The notes below the pieces were generated by a model that worked only from the letters and a program-made list of their open reading frames with translations, ran no database searches and was not told where the DNA came from. A program made the position numbers and the translations under genes. Positions 24,011 through 34,700 of a stretch of 64,000 nt of DNA are shown one piece after another. The stretch is from Kudoa neothunni. Lineage: Eukaryota; Cnidaria. Each line of letters begins with the position of its first letter. Positions within the stretch are counted from its first letter, which is position 1. The DNA is taken from positions 9,362,001 to 9,426,000 of the forward strand of contig OZ199840.1 of assembly GCA_964304625.1 (NCBI GenBank), in the 5' to 3' direction.

Positions 24011-26934
24011 ATGATATTGATTCTAATTGAAATTTACTTTAGTAACTATTTATTTGGATGATCATTTCAAAATAAGTATTTCAGAAATAGCGATAACCAA
24101 CCAAATATCATTGCTAACAAATTGTAATCAATGTTTGGGTAGTGGAAAAACATGGTGCCTTGATGGAGTGGATATTTTGAGTTTTACTATGCTAGAATAC
24201 CTTTTAGGTTTTACCTGCTGGAAGTGAAAGTAGATGCAGTTATTCAACAGATGCAAGTTCCCACTGTAGTGATCTCTTACAGTATCTCCGAAATACCTGT
24301 ATAACAAATGCTTCTAACTTATACAGCTCACAAATTCCGAGTAATTGGAATCCAATCAATGAAGATATTGACGGAATTGAAAAAACCTACACTGAAATGT
24401 CAAGTTTAGGACATGGCATCGGTTTAAAAGATTTTTGTGTATCAGTTATTTATAATTTTTAGAATTAAATCTTACACTCGAAATTCCTGCAATATCGCCA
24501 TTAGAACTATTCGCAATAATTGACTTTAATTCGTTTAGTTCAGAAATCATAGATTCTATCACGAATGATTTTATAACCTACTGTAATCTAGACTTTTATT
24601 ATTATTATTTTTATAATAGATAAAACTTAAATAAATAGTTAACGATAGTACGAGTGCTAATTTAAAAGTATTCGAAATTGGTTTCATACTCACTCAAGAT
24701 ACATTGTAATAATTAATATAATCTTTATGGTTATTTTCTGTTAGAGGGGATTCTCTACTTCCGCTCCGTTCTCTTCTCAAATATACCAACAGTGTATGGT
24801 AATCATATGTTAAGAAAGTGACACTGATAATTTTGTAGAAAGCATTCTATTTTCAAGTTTTCACACAAGAAAATCGACTGATCTATGATGAAGTTTTCAA
24901 ATCGATTGTATTGGATATTATCTGCAAACAAGTACTGATTAGGATTTTTGAATTTTGATATCTTGTATTGGAAGGAACTTGCTTCGCTAAATGAAAAAAA
25001 TCCTAAACGCATCCTACTTCTATCCAACCGGGTACACCCATTCGAAAATGGGCAGGTAGAATTAAAAACACAATTTCTCCTACATTTATTATATTTAATG
25101 TATTTAGTTGGCCAATCTAATTCGGAATAAGTCAAAGTTCTGCAATTTTTTAAAAAATATAAACCATAAAAATATTGTAAGTATCACTAATCTCTCGAAA
25201 AATGTAAATATTTTGTTAGTACCATATGGATACAACAACATTTGGAGATGTCTTGCGAGAAAATTTAATCCAACTTCATATAGTTACGGGAAATCAAGAA
25301 GTTTATAACTATAATAAGGTGTTTTTGCATTAATTCTATTGACATATATGAATAACACTTTAGCATATTGTTTACGGAAGTGAATACATGATCCCAGCAA
25401 TAGCCAGTCATTTTTATCAAGGTCGAACCTTTTTAGGATTGCTACGATTTTTTCATAGAGTACTATTGACCAACGAAATCGTTAATGTTATTATTATTAC
25501 TGGCAGAAATTCTTTCATAATAGCCTTATAAATTATCCTTTCGCTGACCAATTTATTGATTTCAACGTTAGTGTGGATGGACACACGTATTGATGTTTAT
25601 TTTTCTGTAGAAAATAACGTTATTTTAGAAGTTCTAGAAGATTTTATTTTGGCGACTTTGAAGAACCCCACAATGTCACTGTGACGATTAAAGTAAAAAA
25701 ATGCTTCCCCAAGCAAAGCCTAAGCAGAGAGTATGATTATTCATCTTCTGTTAATTACATTAATATTTTAGATATGAAGTTTCTGTCTTTGGCTACAAAA
25801 CGTTTCGTATATCTCCGCCTATGGGAATGTGTCTCTGCGAATGCGAAGATCCTCTTCATTATTCCTATGTAAATAAATTTCCATTTACTGTTTTCTCTAT
25901 CCTGCTACTTTTCACAATGTTTTATATTATCCAATTATGTAAAAATAGATAACATGGTGAAATCCATATAGGGTAATAGAAGTGACATTTGCAACTTCAG
26001 AGGTGACCTGGTCTGTGGAAATTGCAGATGTGATAATAGATTGTATAGTATATTATACACAAAACTGTACTAATACTGCCTTTAGTACTTCGGATGATTG
26101 CTCATACGTGGATTCATTATTATTCTTCAAACCTAATAGTTTAAAATCAGAATCTTCTGTAAATGAGGATCATTGTTGTAAACCTTCCAAATACGGTTGT
26201 TGTCAATCTGACCTTTGCGAGAATGGACGTTGCAGCTTTTACGACTGTCACACTAATAAAATATTGAATGAAACCATGCGATATGGAAGCTGTGACAGAT
26301 CCAACCCTGCAATACTGATTGATGCAAGTCAAGTACGTTAAAACCAGTCGATATTCTTATAAACTTATCAAACATGTTAAAATTATATAGAGCGTTGACC
26401 AAGAATGTGAATTTGGATTTATGGGAAAAGGTTGTCAACAAACCGTATTTTTGTGGATAGACTGCAACTCAACTCAATTGATATAGAGCCACCATGTTGG
26501 ATGCGACGTGTTCATTCCATGCCTTTCAAAATACCTAAAACGCGACACTAAACTTAATAATGAGTCACCAATGGACAAAATTTGCACGCATGTGTCTTTT
26601 AATCTGCCGAACACTGATTCCATAAAATTCATACCCATCCAAAATTGCATCTCAATTTTCCCATCTAAAACCATCGTCGAATATACCACCTATACTGATC
26701 ACAAACAATTTTTCATTTATGTCACAAAATCAGAAAAAATTGGTAAAATTTGATTATAAATATTATTATCATTATTAACAACGAGATTTAGTTTATAGGA
26801 AAAATCTTATTTTGTTTCTCTTAATCCTGTCAGCACCAGTTCTTATAACGATTTTTGTCATCGTAGGAGTTTACATCCAACGAAAATCATACAGCAATCT
26901 CTCAACTTACAAACACTTTAAAAGTGTCTTGTAA
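24011..26934 (+). CDS. Integrin beta-like receptor, copy A, 19 exons, 681 aa
   Basis: Nineteen exons splice to exactly 682 codons. Exon ends: 24041, 24167, 24421, 24582, 24705, 24793, 24931, 25055, 25176, 25318, 25459, 25586, 25730, 25868, 26042, 26332, 26444, 26742, 26934. Introns are 39-58 bp except one of 103 bp. Order of parts: a short signal peptide (MILILIEIYF); a PSI-like module (CNQCLGSGKTWC then LPAGSESRC); and a beta-I-like domain with LELFAIIDFNSFS, VFEIGF, VLDIICKQ, NPKRILLLSN, FENGQLANL, TFGDVLRENLIQLHIVT and MIPAIA. After these come CLCECEDP and VCGNCRC of the first cysteine-rich EGF repeat, a further Cys-rich stretch, a beta-tail-like region (TIVEYTTYTDHKQFFIYVT), one membrane span (LLILSAPVLITIFVIVGV) and an 18-residue tail. 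Each block aligns in order with integrin beta. The DxSxS MIDAS motif is D-F-N-S-F, and no NPxY is present. It should be a type I surface protein; ligand binding as in true integrins is doubtful. Confidence 0.85.
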
Positions 26935-27448
26935 ATTCGTCATACGATTCTTTTGGTCCTCCAAATATATGATTCTTAGTCCTATTTCTAATGATGTTTT
27001 CTATGATATTTTCTTTTTTAATAATTTATGTTTTCATATTACTCGAAGTAAACATACTCCATTTGGTAAATCTGCCAAAATATGAGAGATTTACCATTTG
27101 GTGTCCTTTTATTAAAACAAAGGAAACTCTACAGTACCGTCCCTTTCTGTACGTGGGCGATAATATGCTAGCATCATACACGATAAAAAATAAGTCAGTC
27201 AATTTATTTTCACTCTATTCAATGAACGATTTTACCATTGATCGGATGTCGGTGTCAGTTTTATTAATATGCTGGATATTTTTGTTGTCAATATATATAG
27301 ATATATATATTTGTATTTATAATGGCTTGCGCTAGGGTTGCAATAATGAGTAATTTTTGGGGAATGCGGAAATGTTACTCAGTGGAAATACTATGAAATA
27401 CCAAGTTCCTATGTACGTGAAACCACTAAATGTATTATTCTGATAAAT
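26935..27448. other. Downstream flank of copy A with a duplicated short ORF
   Basis: A frame around 27036-27240 (VNLPKYERFTIWCPFI, FLYVGDNMLASYTIKNK) is conserved almost unchanged at 37242-37436 after copy B, but not after copy C. Conservation reflects recent duplication rather than proven coding. I do not recognise the sequence. Confidence 0.35.
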
Positions 27449-27900
27449 CAGAGGTGGGTAAATTACGGCCCAAGAGTCAGTTTAAATGGCGGCAATGTCG
27501 TACCGCTCTGAGGTTGATAGCGCATGCATTAGCTTTGGGCACATCCCTTATATAACCCGGCCGGGGTTACCAGAAAAATTTAAAAAAGACCCAAGGTAGA
27601 GAAAAACACTAGTTTAAAGTACAAAAAAAAATAGAATCGTATCTAGTAAAGTTTTTAACCTTCTTCCGATTCAATAATTACGTCTTCAGGCATTAAATTT
27701 AAATTTTCTAATAATGTGCTGTCGTTCAATATCGCAAATGTTTTACCCTGCATGATATAATCTGAATAGGATACGTCATTAAAAATATAAATATTAATAC
27801 CGTACATAAAAAAATTGTGTCATTCTTTAATGTTTACAGGTTTTAAATAAAAAACCAAAATTTTGTATTAATTGAAAAATTTGGCCCAACCATGTGATGA
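27449..27900 (-). mobile_element. hAT-type transposon end, copy next to A
   Basis: It starts CAGAGGTGGGTAAATTACGG, the well-known terminal repeat form of an hAT (Charlie/ZBED-like) group. On the minus strand, reading towards this end, a short C-terminal frame TLLENLNLMPEDVIIDSEEG precedes a stop at about 27660. The same C-terminus recurs near 37955 and 48270. Most of the transposase is missing. Confidence 0.6.
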
Positions 27901-29455
27901 ATTATTCGAATTTAGAATACACGGTTTTTTAATTTACATTAATCTGAATCCAATAAAAATATAAATTAAGCAACTGTGTTGAAGGTTGGTCTATTGAACA
28001 TTTATATGACTGAACTATAGTCGACAACGTTTATTGCGCATTGAAAATAAAATTTAAGTATTATCCCTAAAATAAGCTAATGATCGATTAATTTTTTGGA
28101 TAATCTGCTATAAATGTGCATTCTACGCTAAATTTTATAATTTTGGTTATCTTATCTATTGCTGAGTAGAATTCATTCAAACCAACTCCATTTTAATGTA
28201 AAACGCTCGGCGTATTTTTTAGAGAGTATTTTTATTGACATTAACATCGTGTAGGACATATTTACTTGAAATTGATTTCAACTTTTAATATTAATCTTAA
28301 ATAATTTGGCGCATGCCTTCGGTATGGAAAAGAATGTAAATTTCACTATTAGAATTTTATAATTTTTTCACTTAAACCATATTTTTAAGTTTATAATTTT
28401 ATTTGAGTTATTTGGTTACTGAATTTAACAGATATATAACTATTAATGGAAGATGTTCACTAACGGTTTTTTTAAAACGTCATTTTCTATATTTCAATCA
28501 TATTAATGTATGCATAATTTGTAAAAAAAAAATAACACACATATAATAAAGTAAATAAGAATACATGAAGTCACATTAATAAAACATGTAACAATGAGAC
28601 ATATATTCGCCATATTGACTAAATTATTCCGTAGATTTATTTGATATCTTAATCAATTTTATTTTGTATTTAATCATTTATAAATTAATCCGTTATCGAT
28701 CGACTCACTTGCCTAAATAACTGACAGATTGGAAATTGGTAGGGATATTCAATATTATGATTTTAATTAACCCTTAATAGGTGACTTTAATACGTTATTG
28801 CATGATAAAAAATGTATGATATACAATAAATAATTTATTTTGGAGGACACTTAAACAGGTCAATTTTTTTTATTGAATTTAAACCTAACTGTTTCAGGAT
28901 AACGCTTAAAGGCAGGTTGACATCCAATTTTTGTGATCTTCAGCTCTTCATTTCTGGTGGCTTACAATCAAAGAAGCGAATAAACCTAATAAAAATTGTT
29001 GTCGACGATTAGGTTTGTCTTTCAAATGTTCCAAAATTCTTTGAAAAACAAGATAAATGAATTGAAAGCATCCACATCAATAATTTGTCAGTAGATAATT
29101 GATTTGAGAAATTCAAACATGACACTGATACATTTATTGCGCAACTGTGAGATTAACTTTTAAATAAAATAAAGCATATTGCTATTGTCATAATCCTTTT
29201 TTGGTGAAAATCAGCTTAAAATAAAAAATTTCGAATTCATTGAAAATTTACAACTAGATGAAAAATAAAATTTGAACAACTTACATGAAAAAAATTAAAG
29301 AAAAACTTTTTTTGAATGAATTATGCTTAATTTACTACTCAGATGGGCTCATGGAACCCAAGATCACTTATTGAGGGTTAATACAAAATAACGGTTTCCA
29401 TAATAATTTTAATTCATATGTAAAACTCCATCTAAAAATTAATATCTTATCCTGT

Positions 29456-29540
29456 AACATGTGGATTAAAGGGTTGTAATCCACCAATCACAGATGCGCG
29501 ATCAATAGCAATGCGGTATGACATCACTGCCTTTTAATGC
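29456..29540 (+). repeat. tRNA-like SINE, copy 2 (5' part)
   Basis: AACATGTGGATTAAAGGG, TTGTAATCCA and GATGCGCGATC match copy 1 in order. The B-box-like 3' part seen in the other copies is not clear here. Confidence 0.5.
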
Positions 29541-29828
29541 TTTTTAGGTTAAACTGACCTAAATTTTTTAGATATCTAATAAGTAATTTTTAAAACTTGT
29601 TTAAAAATAAAAAAATATCTGTCGGCGAATTCCTGTAATATTGTTACTAGAACTTTATCTCGACATAAGAGTAATATTTTGTTTGAAAATAAAAATTAAT
29701 TAAAATAATTTAAGAAAGTTGGGAGATTTGCGTTAGCTTGAAGCATTTTTAGTAAGTTCACGACTAACTAAAAACCGATATATTTGAGAGTTCACTAATC
29801 CGTTGTGCTTCTATTTATTTTTTAGAAT

Positions 29829-29894
29829 CCGCTGTATTAATTATTTTTGGCCCCTAGAAGAGGTAGCGAAGGGTCAAAAATAATTAAATGCGGT
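29829..29894. other. Long stable hairpin
   Basis: The arms TTAATTATTTTTGGCCC (29837-29853) and GGGTCAAAAATAATTAA (29871-29887) pair with one mismatch around a 17-base loop, and CCGC/GCGG outside them extends the stem. It is about the size of a precursor microRNA hairpin, or it could be a short palindromic transposon remnant. Confidence 0.5.
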
Positions 29895-30799
29895 CAAAAC
29901 TATACCTACCTGGATATTATGATCGTGTCAATAGCCACTTCCTAAGAAAAACTTATTCTATAAAGGACAGATTTAGAGGCGCGTATTGTTTTAAGACACA
30001 TTTACTTCAGAAAGCAATTAACCGTTCATTAAAACTTAAGTCTTCATGTGGTATCGGACATTTATTGAGTAAATCACTCAATATTCTCATGAATTAGACA
30101 CGATTTATCGGAATTTCCCCTTTGTCTTTCGTAGTGAGCCGTCAAACTGAAGTACTCTAATAATCTCGGCGAATCTCTTCAAAAACATTATTTGTCGAAA
30201 AAAACATTTTGGATTTTGATTTTGCTCCATAAAAGATTTCAAATGTTCAAAATTTGCTTAAAAGATTGCCATATAAAAAACAATTTCAGTATGTTTTAAA
30301 TTCGAACTTTGAGGATTCTTTCCAAAATCATTTATAATGATGAAAGATAAGTTTTCTGGTTTGTAATACAACATTGTCATAAAAAACATCGTTTATAGAA
30401 ATGTTTGTGCAGTCATCCGATTTGAAATTCTATGAGTAGCAACGGTTGCAATACCTGGGACTCTTTCAAAATTTGTGTATTAAATTTTTCATGATTTAGG
30501 ATATTCCAAAGTCCGTAATACGTTATTACGGTTGGTTCAAGCGTTAACAATTTTGACATCATCACCCTCTGAATCGGCTAAATTTGATGGGGAAAATTAT
30601 AGTCTTCAAAATATCATAACTAGCCTTCATACTTCGACGAAAATGACTCTTTAATAGCATATTTGATTTTGCAGCACATTTATCGTAAAAGTTCGGGACG
30701 AGAAAATACTTTATTTTCTCTTTATTTTATCGATAGAATTATTTGAAATTATCTCAATCGTTAAATAATAATTTTATGTCTCATTTTATATAATAAAGC

Positions 30800-31020
30800 T
30801 GTTGTGTCAATTTGACCCTAAAAAACGTTAACCGTATAATTAACGTTTATTGTTTATTCGAGTGTATTTATTACTTTTTATAATTTTTATTTTAATAGAG
30901 TATAAATCAGTATTTTAGAAAAGAGGATGCGATCTTAAGGTATATGCGTTAGAATTAAGATATGGATTATACGATACAGTATGTTCTGAGGTCAATTTGA
31001 CTCCAGAAACGCTTGGAAGG
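30800..31020. mobile_element. Short piggyBac-type element or terminus
   Basis: The right end AGGTCAATTTGACTCCAG...GCTTGGAAGG meets TTAA at 31021-31024, and a matching GTCAATTTGACCC motif lies near 30806. The same GGGTCAAATTGACACC motif marks the piggyBac end at 54677. No transposase inside. The left boundary is not fixed. Confidence 0.45.
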
Positions 31021-31767
31021 TTAAAAAAATAGTTAAATAACAAAAAATAATGACATCAGTGCTGCACAATAGCAGAATTCCGTAGAAAATATATAGATTT
31101 CTCTACCAAAATATTTAAATTAAATTATCTTGTTTGCTTATATTCGCACAATATATATATTGGTAAAACAAAATTACCAACAATACGTTTAATTTAAATT
31201 TGTTTCACTTCTATTGACGCGGTGTTAAACTTTCTATAGAAATAAAACAAATATTAATTAATATTTGTTCCATTTCCGAGTATTTGAAGTCAGTATATTA
31301 TGATATAATTTATGATCAGTAAAATTTAATATAGCTTAATTACTTCTCAAGGGTGTTTTATTAATTAACGGATATTTGTGTATGATCATTAACAATACGA
31401 GATATTATCAGTTGAATATGTGCATAGATATTTAGCCAATCAATTATATTATTTGTACAGATTTTTCGTGGTATTTAAAAATATGAACAAATAGATTAAA
31501 TATTGTGTAATAAGAGAGTTCTCGGTTTCCTCGGATGGCTCATTAATCCCTTTAAAGGCTTTAATATTATTATTTTCTTCGAATAATCGTTTAAATGAAA
31601 AAATACAATAACCTCAGATAGAATAAATATTTATAAATAATATATAAAAACGAGAAATTAAGCTCGATTTAACATTTTAAATGTGTACTATTCATGTAAT
31701 ATATTTTAATCAGATTATAATTTATTTTTAATTTACATTTTGGTGTTCTATTTAGAAGTATTCTTTG

Positions 31768-34700
31768 ATGATATTGATTCTAATTGAAATTTACTTTGGT
31801 ACTAATTATTAAATTCTCATTATAATATAACTATGTTAAAAATAGCGTTAACCAACCAATTATCATTAGTTCCAAGTTGTAATCAATGTTTGGATAGTGG
31901 AAAAACATGGTGCCTTGATGGAGTGGATATTTATATCTATGTTATCATATAATACCTTTTAGTTTTTACCTGCTGGAAGTGAAAATCGATGCAGTTCTAC
32001 AGCAGATATATATTCAAATTGTAATAATCCCTTAAAGTATCTCCAAAATATTTATATTACAAATGCTTGTAACTCTTCTAGACTACAAAGTTCCGGGAAT
32101 TTGAATCTAAGTCTTGCAGATATTGATAGAACCGAATCATCTTACTCTGAACTATCAAATATAGGACCTGACATTAGTATAAAAGATTTTCTGTGTATCG
32201 TTTGAACATAAATTTCAGAAATTAACCTTACCTTTGAAATTCCAGCATTAGTGCCACGAGAGATATTCGTTATAATTGACGTTAATTCGTTTAGTTCAGG
32301 AACAATAAATTCTATCTCAGAAGACTTGGAGGCATTTTGTAATTTAGATTATCACTACAGTATACGTAACTTGAGGAAACAGTTATAGATAGTTGGAAGA
32401 CTGATTTAAACAGGATCGAAGTTAGTGTCATACTCACTCAAAAAACATCGTAATAATTAAAATAATCTTTATGATAATTTTACGTTAGACCGGACACTCT
32501 ACTTCCACTTCTTTCTCTTCTTCAGTATACCAATCATGTATAGTAATCATGTGTTAGGGAAGTGACACTGATGTTTTGTAGAAAGCCTTCTATTTTCAAG
32601 TTGTCACACAAGAGAATCGACTGATCTATGATGAAGTTTTCAAATCAACCATATTGAATATTATCTGCAAACAAGTATGGATTAGGATTTTTCAATATTT
32701 ATATTTTACATTGGAAGGGAACCGTTCGGCGGAATGAAACAAATCCTAAAGTCATGCTACTCCTAACAAACCGGATGCACCCTTTCGAAAATGGGCAGGT
32801 AGAATTAGGGACTAAATTACTACTACACTTAGTTTATTTAGCTGGCCAAGCTAATTCGGAATAAATCAAAGTCATGCCTTTTCTCGAACAACAAAAACTA
32901 TAAAAATGTTGTAATTTTTACTAATCTCTCGAAAGATATTCATATTTCGTTAGTACCATATGGATACAAAAACATTTGGAGATGTATTGCGAGAAAATTC
33001 AGCCCAAATTCATATTGTTACACAAAAAAGAGAAGCCTACTATTATTATTGGGTATTATTATATGTATGCTCTTGAAAGATACGAATGACATCTTAGCAT
33101 ATACTTTACAGAAATGAGTACCTGATCCCAGCAATAATCAATGTCTATCACCGTAGTACCTTCATAAGATATTTGAACCGGTTTAAAAATGTACTGATGA
33201 TCAACGAAATCCATAATATTATTATCGACAGGAATTCTTACATAAGTGCATCATAAGTTATCCACTAACGGACCAATTCATTGAGTTTGATCTTATAATG
33301 ACGGAATGCCGGTAATTTGGTCCTTTTTATATAGATAATAGTTTGGCTGTAGGATTTTCTGGATTAAGTTTCTATGTAATTTTGAAATCCCCCAAACCGC
33401 CTCCATAACGATGAAAGTGAAAAAATGCTTCCCCAAGCAAAGCCTAAGCAGAGAGTATGATTATTCATCTTCTGTTAATTACATTAATATTTTAGATATG
33501 AAATTTCTGCTATTGGTCACAAGAAATTTCATATATCTCTCTCTACGGGAATGTGTCTCTGCGAATGCGAAGACCCTCTTCATTATTCCTATGTAAATAA
33601 ATTTCCATTTACTGTTTTCTCTATCCTGCTACTTTTCACAATGTTTTATATTATCCAATTATGTAAAAATAGATAACATGGTGAAATCCATATAGGGTAA
33701 TAGAAGTGACATTTGCAACTTCAGAGGTGACCTGGTCTGTGGAAATTGCAGATGTGATAATAGATTGTATAGTATATTATACACAAAACTGTACTAATAC
33801 TGCCTTTAGTACTTCGGATGATTGCTCATACGTGGATTCATTATTATTCTTCAAACCTAATAGTTTAAAATCAGAATCTTCTGTAAATGAGGATCATTGT
33901 TGTAAACCTTCCAAATACGGTTGTTGTCAATCTGACCTTTGCGAGAATGGACGTTGCAGCTTTTACGACTGTCACACTAATAAAATATTGAATGAAACCA
34001 TGCGATATGGAAGCTGTGACAGATCCAACCCTACAATACTGATTGATGCAAGTCAAGTACGTTAAAACCAGTCGATATTCTTATAAACTTATCAAACATG
34101 TTAACCTTCTAAGTAACATGAGGTGAAAAAAGACCCCAGAGCGATTTAAAACTCGATTTTCTCGAAGTATAAATAATTGCCAAAGCTTAAATTTCTACTA
34201 TTGTCCTAAAATACAAACATCTATAAAAAATAATAATTAAAGAGATTATCATATTTTATGTTAATATTAAAACAATAAAAATACACCAAATAACATGGAG
34301 TGAAAAAAGACCCCAAATTTTTATTTATTATTTCAATATTATATAATTCAATAATTCCAAAAATAAAGGAGGACTTAAATTCAAGAGTAGCTTCATGTTG
34401 AAAAATGACAAATACTTAAAACCAGGCTGAGCGCGCAAGCGCGAAACTTTGTTTTAGTGGCGATGGAGTATTTTTTAGCAAGTAGCGATGATAGTATCGA
34501 TGAATCTGATCTCGATACATTGGATTTGATATATACAAGGGGGTCTGATAGTGAAGACGTTGAAGATGAATCCGTGATTTGCGAATATGTTGATTCCCTT
34601 GCTGATAAAAATAATAATTTGTGGAGTGTCGTGAAACCGAGAAAAACAAAAGATGCAGCGTAAAACAAGATAAATTTTAAACAAGGTGTGACTCCATACG

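Larger units (their letters stand above)
27901..31020. other. Repeat-rich intergenic stretch
   Basis: It holds a diffuse repeat shared with 21810-22040, a SINE copy (29456-29540), a hairpin (29829-29894) and a piggyBac-type terminus (to 31020). No gene recognised; the frame at 29888-30097 has no support. Confidence 0.5.

Noticed and set aside
26004-26012. RGD tripeptide in exon 15 of the integrin-like gene (FRGDLVCG)
   Set aside because: It sits in a cysteine-rich repeat of the receptor itself, not in a ligand, and three residues occur easily by chance.
25982-26341. 119-codon open frames (also 33706-34065 and 46223-46582) taken as complete genes
   Set aside because: They read through a 43-bp intron with a TACTAAT branch site and lack the upstream domains. 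They are exon 16 plus intron of the integrin-like gene.
29888-30097. 69-codon ORF starting in a hairpin arm
   Set aside because: Composition and context give no coding support, and it is not conserved in the duplicated units.
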